Assembly (NCBI GenBank): GCA_900095095.1
Contig: FMBT01000310.1
Location: forward strand, 62,001 to 126,000
Length of the DNA stretch: 64,000 nucleotides
Reading direction: 5' to 3'
Source: Fragilariopsis cylindrus CCMP1102
Taxonomy: Eukaryota; Bacillariophyta; Bacillariophyceae; Bacillariales; Bacillariaceae
In this document: piece by piece, positions 31,894 to 43,872 of the stretch
Position numbering within the stretch: position 1 is the first letter of the stretch
Layout: each line of letters starts with the position of its first letter
Program-made: the position numbers and the translations under genes
Notes under the pieces: generated by a model
The model's database searches: none
What the model was told of the DNA's origin: nothing
Seen by the model: the letters and a program-made list of their open reading frames with translations, nothing else

Positions 31894-33589
31894 TCATTCA
31901 AGATCGTCGTCCCCTAATGTCTTATCATTTTTACGATCTTCTTCAGTTTCATCTACATCATCTTCGTCAGCATACAATTCTTCCGCCATTTGCCATACCT
32001 GCAACACGTTGTCTTCCGAAACAGATGCAACCACCCAAGGATGTTGGGGACTCCAACTAAAATCAGATATCTTTGCGGTATGTCCACCGTGTACGAATAA
32101 TAATTCTGGTGGTCCATCTTCGGCGTCTTCAGCAGATTGTTCCTTCCCACAACGACTTAGATCCCAAACAGCAACACGGCGATCCGCACCGGCCGATCCC
32201 AGTACACTTTCATCGAAAGGTGCCCATTCGACGACGTAAACCTCGTCGGTATGTCCCCCATCTAACGTGTGAACCTTCTGTGAGAGGTTACGTAAATCCC
32301 ATATCGCGACAGTATGGTCAGACGAGGCTGTTGCAAATGTCATTTCTAATTTCGGATTGAAAGAAATCCCATTAATGTCTGCGCCGTGTGCATTCTCGAC
32401 AATATGTTTATGAGTTGATGGTTCCCGAATGTCCCATAATCTAATCGAACGATCATCTGACACAGATCCGAACAAATTGGGATCCTTTGCGTGCCAGTCA
32501 ACGTCTTCAACGGTCGCCGTATGACCTTTGAATACAGCCAATGGATCGATAGTGTTGTTATTGCTACTGGTGTTAGAAAGACCACGATTTACATCCCAAA
32601 GACAAACGGTTTGATCATCTCCACCACTTAACAGGTGTCCCTCTTTGAGTTTCGACCAGGCTAATGCGTACCCTTCCGATTTATGTCCTTGTAAGGTAAG
32701 TTGAGGAGTAAAGTGTCCACCCTCAACAGGTCGCATGGGATGCTTCGATCGATCAATAACGTATATGTTTGGATCAGGTCCACGTGCGGCGACGATAAAA
32801 TGATTTTGAGGCATCGCTCGTGCTCGATTGACTTCTCCCGGAAATCTAACTTTCATTTTGTAATCGACTTTACCAATGGTACACCCATCGTTACCTTTGC
32901 TGTTTACGCCATCAGTATTTCCGAATCCACCAACTTCTCCTTTATCTTCATCGTACGAAACCTGTGGAGGGACGTGACATCTTTACTATTATCATCGGCG
33001 ACGACCGGATCGTATGTAGCAACAACAGTATTTGCGACCATAAGATAATTTTGCTCACCTCCATCGGTATGCGTCCCTAATAACAATGAGAGTTCCGATG
33101 CGGCTCCTCCATTCTTGCTGTCCTTGTTGATTTTTTTGCTAGTAGGTAGCCACTGGCACGTTAATGATGGCCATTCGAGTGAATGGGTCATGACGGTATC
33201 ATAACTATTCGTAAAATCATTTTATTTTTAGAAAAGGAAAAAGGAAAATAAATGTACCATTTTAGATCGTAATTCATGAGAGCTGTTAGAATTAATATAC
33301 TATCTATACAATATGAAACATCAAAATGACACGACAGACCAAAAGGAGCCGCAACAAATAGCTGCAAACCCACTGTTCGTTATATTTCAGAATTAGTCAG
33401 TCTCAAATTGAATTTTACTCACAGATACGGAGTATTCTTTTTCCAAATCTTGTATTCGGAGTCAATCAATCTTTCTTCAAGAACATCAGCAACTTCCTTC
33501 GTTGTGGTAGCACCAGCACCAGCAGCAGCCGGTGCTGATGCCGCTGGAAGCGTATTGATATTGGCGTTGTTGTCGGAAGTTCCCGTCAT
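31894..33589 (-). CDS. RBBP4/MSI1-type WD40 histone-binding protein
   Basis: WD40 chaperone subunit shared by CAF-1, HDAC and PRC2-type complexes. Exons are 33423-33589 and 31894-33204; the intron (TATCT|GTGAGT ... GAATAG|TTATG) joins NTPYL to YDTVMTHSLEWPSLTCQWLP, the family hallmark. Later come VGGFGN, FPGEVNRARAMPQN, and WD repeats such as GHLLSGGDDQTVCLWDV, GSVSDDRSIRLWDIRE and DHTVAIWDLRN, ending in an acidic tail. Between VVADDNSKDVTS and VSYDEDKGEVGGFG the frame shifts at 32966-32971, explained by one missing C in a C run. A 44-nt GT-AG intron could also restore frame but would remove residues expected there. Its start codon is divergent from the aldo-keto reductase. Confidence 0.9.
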
Positions 33590-33943
33590 CGTCGACTTTT
33601 TATTACAGGTTACAAGTACAATATTACAATATTGCCTGCTATATTATTGTAAGTTGTACAATGAAAATGGGCCCGCCATAACCTCGCGCAGCATTGGTGT
33701 GCGTGACAATAAGAATGTGAATGGTCAATGGAGCTGAATCTACACTAACTAAACCATAACCTTAATACTAAATACTGTTATTTGTCGTAACAACACAAAA
33801 ATAATTACTTTATCACTTTTTCTTGTTGTACGATGACAAACAAAGCAGAATAGTATGCTGCGTCTTCCTTATACACTGTCTCGGCAACGGCAGTAGTACT
33901 TACTCATACTGTATTTACAAGCAGCAGAATTGACCATTTACGC
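33590..33943. promoter_or_regulatory. Divergent intergenic region (RBBP4-like / aldo-keto reductase)
   Basis: 354 bp between divergent starts. No specific element identified. Confidence 0.3.
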
Positions 33944-35152
33944 ATGTTGTATTATCATCGGCTCCGTTTTTTCAGGACTGCCGTTTTATCGTCATCCTTC
34001 TCAACAAGTGCCATTTCAATAGCGGCCGCCAGTAGTGCCGGTACAATAAGTGATGCATGTATCATGCATATTAGCAATAGCAACAGCCATCCACATCCGT
34101 TAGATTTTCCTATTGGTTTGGGTACCATGGATATCCAACCTGACAATACCTTAACGGCAATCGAAAGTGCTCTTTCTTTGGGCTATAGAAGGATTGACTG
34201 TGCACCCGTATATTTCAATGAAGATAAGATTGGAGATGCACTGTCGGAAGTTTTATCAAAATATGAACAACAAGAAAAAGGAATAGATACTAAAAAGAAA
34301 GAAGAGGTTGACACTGGCAACATCATACAACGAAAAGATCTGTTCGTGGTATCTAAGTTGGCATCTCCCTTCCATCGTAAAAAACACGTTAAGATTGGTC
34401 TCCAAAAGACACTTAATGATCTGCGTCTTGATTATTTGGATTTGTATCTAATGCATTGGCCTCAGGCATTTAGGTATGTTGACATTGATCCAAACATACG
34501 AGGATATGATGGTGAAGCGGGAAAGATTGATGATTCAAATAACGGTGAAAATATCGATCCTAATGTATCAATTCATGAAACATGGTCAGCGATGGAGGAA
34601 TTAGTAGAGGAAGGATTGGTCCGTAACATCGGTGTTTCGAACTTTCCCGTTTCTTTATTACATGAGCTCATGTCTGGAAATCATAAGATCCAACCAGTTG
34701 TGAATCAAGTGGAAATGCATCCATATTTACAACAATCGAAGCTGTTAGCGTATTGTCAAAAACGAAACGTCCACGTTCAAGCCTACAGTCCATTGGGTTC
34801 ACCAGGATACAAAGAAGACGACGATCCAACGTTATTGGATGATCCTGTTTTGAAAAAGATTGCTTTGAATCACGGAATCACTGTAGCACAGGTTTGTATT
34901 GGATGGGCTCTTCAAAGAGGAACGACGGTGGTAGTGAAGAGCACATCGCCGGAACGACAAAGAGAGAACATAAAGTTACAACTTACTGATAGTGTTGTTT
35001 CTATAGATAATAGCGTGGATGAAAATTCTTCTGCTGCTGGTTTCATGTTCTCTGAAGAAGAATTGCGAGAAATCGCTGGTCTAGAATCGGGTCATCGATT
35101 GTTCCGGCCTGAAGAGTGGTGGGGTGACATGGCGATGGCTGTCTTCGATTGA
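33944..35152 (+). CDS. Aldo-keto reductase
   Basis: NADPH-dependent carbonyl reductase of the (beta/alpha)8 AKR family. The catalytic tetrad can be read: Asp in GYRRIDCAPVY, Tyr six residues later in that same stretch, Lys in VVSKLASP and His in LMHWPQAF. NADPH-binding parts include VRNIGVSNFP, VVNQVEMHPYLQQ, AYSPLGSPG and TTVVVKSTSPERQREN. The 402-residue frame is uninterrupted. It has an N-terminal extension of about 55 residues rich in Ser and Ala with basic residues, which may be an organelle presequence, and a short insert between the Lys and His strands. Substrate cannot be told from sequence. Confidence 0.92.
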   Translation: MLYYHRLRFFRTAVLSSSFSTSAISIAAASSAGTISDACIMHISNSNSHPHPLDFPIGLGTMDIQPDNTLTAIESALSLGYRRIDCAPVYFNEDKIGDALSEVLSKYEQQEKGIDTKKKEEVDTGNIIQRKDLFVVSKLASPFHRKKHVKIGLQKTLNDLRLDYLDLYLMHWPQAFRYVDIDPNIRGYDGEAGKIDDSNNGENIDPNVSIHETWSAMEELVEEGLVRNIGVSNFPVSLLHELMSGNHKIQPVVNQVEMHPYLQQSKLLAYCQKRNVHVQAYSPLGSPGYKEDDDPTLLDDPVLKKIALNHGITVAQVCIGWALQRGTTVVVKSTSPERQRENIKLQLTDSVVSIDNSVDENSSAAGFMFSEEELREIAGLESGHRLFRPEEWWGDMAMAVFD

Positions 35153-35520
35153 AAAAAAGGGAAGATACAAATGGTATTATATTAGACCAACTACCAGAGA
35201 AGGCGTATGTACTAGACTATAGATAGATAGATAGTGAGTGTGTATGTGAGAGCGAATGAGAATACTTCTTATTTACTAAATTCATCGATATGAAAAATGG
35301 TTATCTATTGATATGAAAAATGGTTCTTGTTTAACGTCTGGGAAGATTGACAAACGCTGCTATCATCATCTTTGTCTAATTTTTATCGTTGTTTCAATAT
35401 TCGTCTCACCTTACGATGCTTGCCTCTATTCGAACGAAAAAGGCCGAGATTACATTCGATGTTCGCATACGAGTATCGATCTTTACTCAAAAGTTCAATC
35501 TTCTAATGGACTAAATCTCG
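35153..35520. other. Convergent 3' spacer
   Basis: Contains a short GATA repeat at 35220-35233 and a 20-bp direct duplication around 35289-35324 (GATATGAAAAATGGTT twice). No gene is supported. Confidence 0.4.
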
Positions 35521-35946
35521 CTATTTCAGTTTGATTGTTGAATTTTGTAAGTCAAACTCCATTAATATGCGATGGAATTTGCCACGTTTATGGTTCCCGT
35601 CCCAATCAAGTATACATATTGTTTGGTCTATAACAGCCAAAAGCATGATCGGTGTCACACCCATTGTTAATGCATGTCGCTCGTAAATCATTTTCCTCGT
35701 CAACTTCGAAGCCACCACGGTAGATCCAGCCGCCACTAAATGTTTTGGACCTTGATGATCCATTTTGTTCGCGATTCTTTTGGTACCTATATACGTCCCG
35801 ACACCGACGAATCTATTCATATTTCTCCTGGACCAGTTTAAAGAGATGTCGAAGATCCCAACAGCTCGGACTTCTTCGTTGAGAAATTTACTGGTCTTCC
35901 TAACTAATCTTTTCCTGTGCAACATAGTTGTGATTGTTTGTTCCAT
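35521..35946 (-). CDS. Unrecognised basic protein, 141 residues
   Basis: One exon, ATG-started. The sequence looks protein-like: a basic N-terminal third (MLHRKRLVRKTSKFLNEE), a middle with GPKHLVAAGSTVVASKLTRK, and a beta-rich C-terminal part MGVTPIMLLAVIDQTICILDWDG that could be a PH-like or lipocalin-like strand pair. I recognise no family. It may be the sole exon or the last exon of a longer gene; no upstream splice site is evident. Confidence 0.5.
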   Translation of the reverse strand: MEQTITTMLHRKRLVRKTSKFLNEEVRAVGIFDISLNWSRRNMNRFVGVGTYIGTKRIANKMDHQGPKHLVAAGSTVVASKLTRKMIYERHALTMGVTPIMLLAVIDQTICILDWDGNHKRGKFHRILMEFDLQNSTIKLK

Positions 35947-36226
35947 TTGATTTTTTCTTGTTATTAAGATAATTTAAGTAAGCTAGTATGTTATTTTATA
36001 CCTGCTGTAAGTGCCAATATCAATGAAAATTTCGAGCTATAATTTATATATATATAAGCTAGCTAGTAGCTCTGATATTTTTGGTCGAAGGAACTATCTT
36101 TGAGATCATTTTTCACACCTTCGTCTTTGTCATCGCTGCCGTTGCCGTCATCATCGTCATCATTTTATCACCACTAGCTTGTACATACTGATCACTGTAC
36201 GTTGTAGTACTTGTTGATCTGCGAGC

Positions 36227-38431
36227 TTAGATGATATAAGTTTGTCTCTCACTTTTTTCATCGCGATTTTGGTCATTGTCATCGTCATTGTCGTCGTGTT
36301 CGTTTTCATTGTCATCGACGCCGCTGTCTGGGTCGATGCTATTATTATCACTACTGTCACTGTCGCTAAAATCACCGTGACGTCGATGCCGACGTCGACG
36401 ACGACGTACGGATTCCTCTTCTTGCTTTTTTTCGTGTCCCAAAATCGTCTCGTATACAAATTTACACATGTAATCCATACCCTTCCAATGTAGTGCTTCG
36501 AGTTCTACCTTATACTTGTACATTGCTTGAAGTTCGCGGACTCTCTCTTCTTTATTCCATCCACCCCGTTCAGCGAAGGATTTGCTGGTCTTGTTCTTGG
36601 GTGTCGTTCTTGACTTTGACTTCGATGAAACCAATAACGAATCTAATCGTTTCTTATCATTGTTCGTCAATTCTTGGAATACATTGGATGGAAGATTCAT
36701 ATGTTCAATTTGGGATGGACGTAATCCGATCCATTGTATTTCAAGTGGATCATCCTCATCATCGGACTTCTTCTTCCTCCTCTTCTCGACATTGTAGATT
36801 TTGACACCCTTATCGTATCGATACGTATCTAAGACCGAAACACCATATGGATTACAATCACTGTGTGGTAGATACAAAGTGTGATGGAAGAAGAATGAAA
36901 CAAAGTCAGTCATTTATTCCAACAAATCGTGAGTTTAGTTTTGAGCAACCACCACAATGCAATGCAATGCAATGCAAGGCAGGAATAGGATGAAATCCTG
37001 TTGATTGTACTTACCACAATCCATACACAGGAATTTTCAATGTCTTTTGCATCCTTCGGACCCATCGACGAGTTGCAATATCGGGAAAACCTTTACCCGT
37101 CACCAGAATACATGGCAGGTAATTCAAAAAGAATTTATCTTCCGACAATCGTGTGTAAACTCCTTCCTTTTCGATGACCAATATACAACGAGCATCACTT
37201 TCGATACGGATGTTATCATTACCATTACCATTATTATCATCATCATCATCCATTGGATCTCTGTCATTATTAGTGGGTTTGCTGTTGTTGTACGTAGTAT
37301 AATCATTATCATACGTCGATGGTGTAATTGCCATACCATGTGTATCAAGTTCTCGTCCATTGAACTTCAATTCGTTCGTATGGCCATTATAAACATCAAT
37401 TGAACCACAAAACCATCCTTTAGGTGATGCGACTAACCCCAATGATTGTCTCGATGGTAGATTTAATATAGATACTAAATCCCATATAGCCTTATCACAT
37501 TCTCTTTGATCACGAAAATGCGTAACGAAGAAATAGTATACCTCTCTTGTAGTTGTTGTTCTTCTTCGTCTTCTTCCGTTTTGACGACGACGATGATAAT
37601 AATTACCATCCTCTATATCTACATCATCGTCATCATCTGAATCTTTTCATTATTATCGTCTTCATTATTCATGACGGATTGTGATGATGGTGCTAGTAAA
37701 TCATGACAGAATGATGCAACCATAAGAATTGATGTTAATGATCGAGCCTGTGTCAAATGATGGAATGACAGTTTACGTTTAAAATGTGTTTTAGGATTAT
37801 CGACATCGATTTCTGGTAAGAATGGACCCGGTTCTTCTTCTATCAATGGTTCGATCACTGTTTGTAATATCAATTCTTCAATCTTTTCAATAACAGCATC
37901 GACAGATAGAAATACAGACGATATAGATGAAGAAGAGGAGGAAGAAGAAGAAGAAGCGGATGTTGACGACGACGACGACGACGACGACGACGAAGCGTGA
38001 CTATCGTTGTCTTTTTCGTGATAATGATCGAGACTGTATTCATAATCACCACGGGTGTCATACTCTTTATTGTTATTATCATCGTCGTTGTAGCGACAAG
38101 GGTGCCGTGCGATACGTCTTTCTTCCTCGTTGGCACTGTCATTCTCGTCGTCGTCACTGCCTTCTTCTTCTGAAGAAGAAGGAGGAGAAGAAGAAGAAGA
38201 AGAAGATAGCTTATCGTGATCGTATCGATGAGGAAAAGCCTGCTTGGTTGGAATTACGTCAACGTCGTCATCCCAAAGTAAATCATCATCGCCGACATGG
38301 TTGTTGTCATTTATATTGCCATTACCGTTACCGTTGCCGTAATCGTAGTCGTAATCGTAATCGTCGCGATGATTATAACGCTGCTGCTGCTGCTGCTGGT
38401 GATAATGATGATTACGCCGTTGTCCATACAT
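36227..38431 (-). CDS. SPO11: SPO11 / topoisomerase VI subunit A-like meiotic DNA cleavage enzyme
   Basis: Makes the double-strand breaks that start meiotic recombination. Exons are 37015-38431 and 36227-36860, with a 154-nt intron (TTGTG|GTAAGT ... CACACAG|T) giving VYGLCDCNPYGVSVLDTYRYD, the Toprim acidic site. The catalytic tyrosine lies in REVYYFFVTHFRDQ, near 37530; other landmarks are LGLVASPKGWFCG, CILVIEKEGVYTRL, LPCILVTGKGFPD, WIGLRPSQIEHMNLP and WKGMDYMCKFVYE. The first ~180 residues are a long Asp/Asn/Ser/Tyr-rich extension before VDAVIEKIEELILQTV. The C-terminus ends in an Arg run and an acidic tail. One frame break near 37641-37648, in an A run, separates the helical N-part from the Tyr domain and looks like a missing A. 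Confidence 0.87.
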
Positions 38432-39034
38432 GATTGCCGTTTTTCGTTTTTGTTTGCTGCTACTTTCGTTTTATTCGTCTTCTTTTTTGTTCGTTTAGGA
38501 AATATTCATACAGTATTGCTTCTATTATGTTGCTGTATTGCAGCTACTGTATTATGCTAGCTGATTTGCCCTATTTACTTCTTATATTTTGTTCGTATTT
38601 CAAATTGTGAGAAAGGACGAACTCGCTATCTGATAAACGTTAGCGAAAAAATCATTGCTTTCAAATCTCTAAATCGAATGACGGCGAAAGTGTGACTGTG
38701 CGAGAGGACTAAATCAGTACTAGTTATCATCATTGGCAATTTATGCTTTCATATGAAGTAATACTGTATTAGAACACAAGAAACTGCATGACTACCGGTA
38801 CCTACACGAAACGCGAAAAAACACCAAGTACACAACAACATCAACAACACCCACAACAGAAAAGACAAGACGACACAGACAAACAATGGTCTTTTTGTAG
38901 ACTCCCACTGCTCGTTTTGTCCACTCATTTTTTTCTTGAGGATGCGAAGGGATAGGTTTGCAACACGTCTTGTATATCATTGCGAAATAATTACCAAAGG
39001 GAGAAGAAGTCAAGACTAAACTAAACTAAACACG
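38432..39034. promoter_or_regulatory. Divergent intergenic region (SPO11 / S33 peptidase)
   Basis: 603 bp between divergent start codons; short AC-rich tracts occur near the right end. Nothing specific identified. Confidence 0.3.
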
Positions 39035-40342
39035 ATGACGATGACGACAACTGACAAAAGCAACAAGAAAGTCGAAAAATGGCCTGGATATTACCGTTGT
39101 GATGATCTATATCCACCATTGTGTGACGATGATTTGACAGTCACTCGTGGAAGAGTGGAAACACTGATGGGAATTTTCATTTCGTACTGGCGATATACGC
39201 CAAGCAAATTAATATCTACCAAATTTCCGATCGTAGTAATTAATGGTGGTCCCACGTTATCTCATAATTATGTAAAGCCATCGAGGAGTTTAGCGTGTGA
39301 TGGACGAGAAGTAGTTATGTACGATCAAGCTAGTACGGGTGAATCGCAGCTGCCACCAATTGATGAAGGAAAGACTGTGTATGAGGTATATCCGGAACTA
39401 TTCACAATAGAATACTACGCAGAAATAGAATTGCCGAATTTACTTTTGGAATTAGGTTGGGTGGATTACCATGTATTGGGAACGTCATGGGGGACACAAG
39501 TGGCATTTCAATTTGCCGTGTCAACGACACCAAAAAGTAATGTTATTGCACGAAACAGTAATACCGAAGGATTGAAATCCTTGATATTGGCTGCTCCGAT
39601 TGCCGACAACCATAAATTTGTGGAGTATCAATGGGATCCAGAATATGGTTCTCTTGTTACATTACCGACATACATTCAAGAACGATTGAATCACTTTAAT
39701 CGAACACGGGATTTTGATCATGAAGAATTCGAAGTATTAGAAAACGTCGTCAATTCAAACTTTAACGCTCATTTGGGTGTTGCCGTCGATTGTTGGTTAG
39801 AAACGGAAGCAGCAGGAATATCTACCTTAGACCTTGATCGTATGATGGGAAGAACGGATATATTTTATCCTAACTTTAACGTTACACTCAAAAATTGGAC
39901 AGTGCTGCCGCAATTACATAAATTCGGCGATACATTACCAATTCAATTAAACTATGGAAAATATGATATGGTTAGACCACCATTGATTGCTGATACTGCC
40001 AACGCCATCGGTGGCTCAATGGTTGAATGTCATTTGTATCGGAGAGCTGCCCATGCAATGATGTTAGACGAGCCACACGCTGTCTATCAGAACATAATGG
40101 ACTTTCTAATTCGCGTAGAGGATACTACCACATCATTCAACTCTAATGGAACGTGTCCCGGTGTTATTTGTCGTCCTACTACTAGCAGCAACATGGTAGG
40201 ACATGTAGCAATGGATCACCACTTTTTATTAATGGTTTTGTTCTTTTTGGGTTCACTTTTGTTTGCTTTCAAGCTTGGAATGTGGGCTGGTACTAGACAA
40301 ACTGCAGAACGAAGGGGATATGAAATGGTGGGAGAAGCCTAA
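39035..40342 (+). CDS. Proline iminopeptidase-like alpha/beta hydrolase with C-terminal membrane anchor
   Basis: 435 residues, one exon. The S33 fold is clear: the oxyanion strand IVVINGGPTLSHNY (family HGGPG, here NGGPT), YDQASTGES, the nucleophile elbow GTSWGTQ, the acid KYDMVRPPL and the catalytic His in RRAAHAMMLDEP. Unlike bacterial proline iminopeptidases it ends with a hydrophobic helix (FLLMVLFFLGSLLFAF) and a short basic tail, so it is probably membrane tethered. No signal peptide is evident at the N-terminus, so a tail-anchored cytosolic orientation is possible. Substrate preference is not known. Confidence 0.85.
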   Translation: MTMTTTDKSNKKVEKWPGYYRCDDLYPPLCDDDLTVTRGRVETLMGIFISYWRYTPSKLISTKFPIVVINGGPTLSHNYVKPSRSLACDGREVVMYDQASTGESQLPPIDEGKTVYEVYPELFTIEYYAEIELPNLLLELGWVDYHVLGTSWGTQVAFQFAVSTTPKSNVIARNSNTEGLKSLILAAPIADNHKFVEYQWDPEYGSLVTLPTYIQERLNHFNRTRDFDHEEFEVLENVVNSNFNAHLGVAVDCWLETEAAGISTLDLDRMMGRTDIFYPNFNVTLKNWTVLPQLHKFGDTLPIQLNYGKYDMVRPPLIADTANAIGGSMVECHLYRRAAHAMMLDEPHAVYQNIMDFLIRVEDTTTSFNSNGTCPGVICRPTTSSNMVGHVAMDHHFLLMVLFFLGSLLFAFKLGMWAGTRQTAERRGYEMVGEA

Positions 40343-40869
40343 CACTAACTCGTTAACACAGTTACTGCTACTATTCGCACCCCGAACCTTTCAATTCCGA
40401 GTGACGATATTTTAGTAGGTTGAACTAATCTTGTGGGAAAAGATTTCAGTACGAGAAACAGAATACACCTGTATATAAAAACTTGGTATTTTATTACATA
40501 AATTCAATATATTATAGTATATAATAGATATGAAGAACAAATATTTAATATATGATTCCAATTTTTTTACTTATTAACTTTTTTTATTTTCTACCGTACA
40601 AAAAGAAGAGTATATAATTTGATATAGTATTATAAGCAATATCGAATAATATAATAGTGATAGATACAAGCTGTATGTACCATTTGAGTGAATGTGGAAA
40701 GGTGTTCGGTGCAATTAAAAATTGCGTGTGGGAATGGATGGATTAACGTACGGTAAAAAATAGAGAAACGACCAACAACAAGGAAAGGAAAGCAACAGCT
40801 CCGCAGTAACCGGTCGACTTAAGACGAAAACACTAATAATTTCCAATGTTTGTTTCTATTCTTTTTTTT
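40343..40869. other. Convergent 3' region
   Basis: AT-rich spacer between the converging S33 peptidase and PDZ/NPF adaptor genes. No gene or RNA recognised. Confidence 0.45.
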
Positions 40870-43265
40870 TTAGTATCCAGTAGGATATCCCGACGGTGGT
40901 TGCTGTTGTGCAAATCCATTGTGTTGAGGTGGATACTGCTGTTGAGGTGGATATTGCTGCTGTTGAGGTGGTTGGGGTGGATTGTGCTGTTGAGGAGGTG
41001 GATAGTGGGGTGTATATTGCTGTTGGGGCGGATATTGCTGCTCGACCTGTTGAGGTGGAGGTTGAGGTTGACTGTAATTACTGTACTGTTGCTGCTGAGT
41101 TTGTTGGACAATCTGCTGCTGATTGCTGCTACTTTGTTGGTTGTTCGAATCTCTGCGTTGAGACGCTCCAGTATTGGAGGGAGCACTTCGGCTACCACCA
41201 CCACTACTTCGGCCTCCACTTCGTCCTCCTCCTCCTCCTGATCGTTGCTGCGCAAGGAGTACACGTCGGATACCTTCATGGACGGGTTTTAACTGAGCTA
41301 GATTGGGTGCTGAAATCTTGATGGGGTTGCGTGCAACAGGTAAACAAACAATGTACTTCCACGGATGTAATTTGTTCTTGTACTTGACCATTTGTGGTCC
41401 CTGCCAATCATTTTGGATACGTGCACCCTGTAAAGAAAATTGTTTCACTTTGACCGAAACGGGACGTCGAGCCTGTGTTTCAATAACGGCAATGTCATAT
41501 TCAGATTTACTCCGGTACATATTTATCATCCATGGCTGGGCGATGATTCCACCAATAACAACATACTTTGGTTTCCAATCCTTTGAGGAACTAGGTGCAG
41601 TTGTTTCCTTCGTATCGTATTTGACCATATGTTCTCCTTCTGCGACAACAACATCAGTGCTGGGAACATAAAATAATAACGGTAGGGGACGTGGTCCCTC
41701 CTTGATCAATCTAGATGCCTCTTTTGGGTTTTTCACATCGACACCGTTTACCTTCAAAAGAACATGTCCCAATTCTACACCGGCAGAACGAGCCGATGAT
41801 CCTTCTACGATAAAGGCAACCACGGGACGTTCATTTAATCCATCAACAAGACTTTTGTCCGTATTCAAAAAGAGTGAATCTGTCAATTCTTGTGGTTTGA
41901 AGAACATAACGCCCAAGGTAGGAGTAAAAATACGTGCATCGTAGAATTCTCCACCGGGAGGTAATTCACCGGAATCTTTTTTCTCTTCTTGATGAGCAGA
42001 CGATCGTCCTCCTGGTGCAGCTGCAGCAGCGGGTGGAGGATCGAATCCTAAATCACCCCACAAATCCCCTTCGGATTGTTGTTGTTGAGGTGGTGCTTGA
42101 GCAGGAACAATAGCGGTATCATACATATTATTACCAGGAGCATCAAACGGTGCAGCTGGTGGTGCCGGAGGAGGTGCCGGTGCGGAATTGAATACCGAAA
42201 ATGGATCAACATTCGCAGGAGGCGAAGGAGCTAGTTGCTGTTGTTGAGGAGGGTACATTTGCATTTGTTGCTGATGTTGTTGTTGTTGTTGTTGCGGAGG
42301 TAACGATTGAGCATACGGATTACTTGGTTGATTCGATAGGACTAATGCTCCCATACTAGGATCTGATGGAGGTTGTTGTGCTGGTGGTGGTCCACCGAAC
42401 GGGTCTCCAAATGGACCACCCGCATTTTGTTGTTGTGGTGGTTGTGGTGCTGCTGCAGGAGGAGGCGCTCCGTAAGGATTTCCATAAGGTGAAGGAGCAG
42501 CAGGATTTCCACCAAAGGGATCATTCGTCATTGGAGCGGGAGCACCACCATAAGGATTCGATGGCCCAGCGAGCATTGGAGCGGGAGGAGCTCCGTATGG
42601 ATTCGGTGATGGATTCGTCGAAGGAGGCAAAGCAAGCGGTGCTGGAGCACCGTATGGATTAGGTGATGGTGGAGCTCCTCCAAAAGAATCAGTAGGGCCA
42701 CCTCCTCCAAATCCACCACTTGGTTGTGTTGGAACTGGAGCTTGTTGAGGTGGTGGTTGACCATAACCAGCGAACTGATCAGATACTGGTGCAGCAGGAG
42801 GAGGTACAGGAGGAGGAGGACCACCCATAAAAGATTGTTGCTCATTCGAAGATGGTGGGGCACCCATTCCCATTGGTGGTTGGCCGTACATACCCATTGA
42901 ATTCGACGGTGGTTGTGATGGTGGCGCCTGCTGATGTTGTTGTCCCATCATACCCATACCCATTGGTGGTTGCTGCTGCTGATGTTGTTGCCCCATCATA
43001 CCCATGTTGCCGTTACCCTGCATTCCCATGCCCATGTCGCCCATGGATGGCGGTGCCTGTTGCTGTGTCCCATCATACCATTACCCATAGGTGGTCCTGG
43101 TTGTTGAAAGCTGTTCATGACTGGTTTGTTATATGCGGGTGAAGCAGGTGCAGCAAAGGGATTGCCTCCACTACCATCAGGAGCTGGTGGTGGTGCCGAT
43201 CCTGGTGCACCAGCTGGTAATGCGGTCTGTAAATCTACCGCGAATTGATCAAATGGATTGCTCAT
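40870..43265 (-). CDS. PDZ-domain protein with NPF/DPF motifs, endocytic adaptor-like
   Basis: About 798 residues. The N-terminal ~380 residues are disordered, Pro/Gln/Gly/Met-rich, with NPF (MSNPFDQF, GNPFAAP), DPF and many NPYG tripeptide repeats, motifs bound by EH domains and AP-2 adaptins. A PDZ-like domain follows (FTPTLGVMFFKPQEL, then GSSARSAGVELGHVLLKVNGVDV). After it comes a PH-like domain (DWKPKYVVIGGIIAQPWMINMYRS ... WKYIVCLPVARNP in outline), then a Gly/Ser and Gln/Pro-rich tail. The first 66 codons are in another frame; the change lies near 43065-43067 and is explained by one missing base in GGACA-CAGCAA. The membrane-traffic role is inferred from motifs. The opposite strand carries long open shadow frames because of the CAG/CCA repeats. 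Confidence 0.72.
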
Positions 43266-43872
43266 GATTGTATTGTCGATGATAATGATAAATAATAATG
43301 AGACTTTTAGTTACGTTTTTGTGTTGTCTATCTAACGTTTGTAAATCGTGTATAAAATCGTGAGATCGTGGATCGTCGCCTTCCGGATTATAAATAGTAT
43401 GTCTGCGTTGTCGTTTCGAGAAGAACTGGAATTGCCCAACAAATCAATCTAATTTGAAAAGTAATAAAGATATGATATTCAATAATAGTAACGAATGTGA
43501 TACTATTGATTGCAGTCGTCGGTAGTCAATTACAAAAATATTCGGAGCGATTGTTGAAATTGCTATGTTAATGACCGTACATAAGATGATGTTTTGCGTG
43601 TGTTAGATCCATGCTCTCTTTTGTTTATCTTCATTTAATTCATTTCTTCCTCGGTGTGGTGCGCCCTGCATTCGTGTGAAAAAAGGCGCGCCTGTGCGAG
43701 CCAGCCGTTAAAAACATCCAACGGCTCTAGAACTTGAAAAAATGAATGTGTTGGAATCAATCATACGCTCTATACTTATGAATCATACCATTCATAAAAG
43801 ATACAAACATACACGAAACAAAATTTGAAAGTGTATTAAAAGAAACTGTTTTGGGATCACACTAATTTTTTC
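43266..43872. promoter_or_regulatory. Divergent intergenic region
   Basis: 607 bp between the adaptor start and the small spliced candidate gene at 43873. Contains GGCGCGCC at 43686-43693. No gene seen. Confidence 0.3.

Noticed and set aside
40846-41321. Plus-strand frames opposite the PDZ/NPF gene, and 42366-42662, 42852-43142
   Set aside because: They are complements of CAG/CCA repeats in the real gene and have only low-complexity composition.
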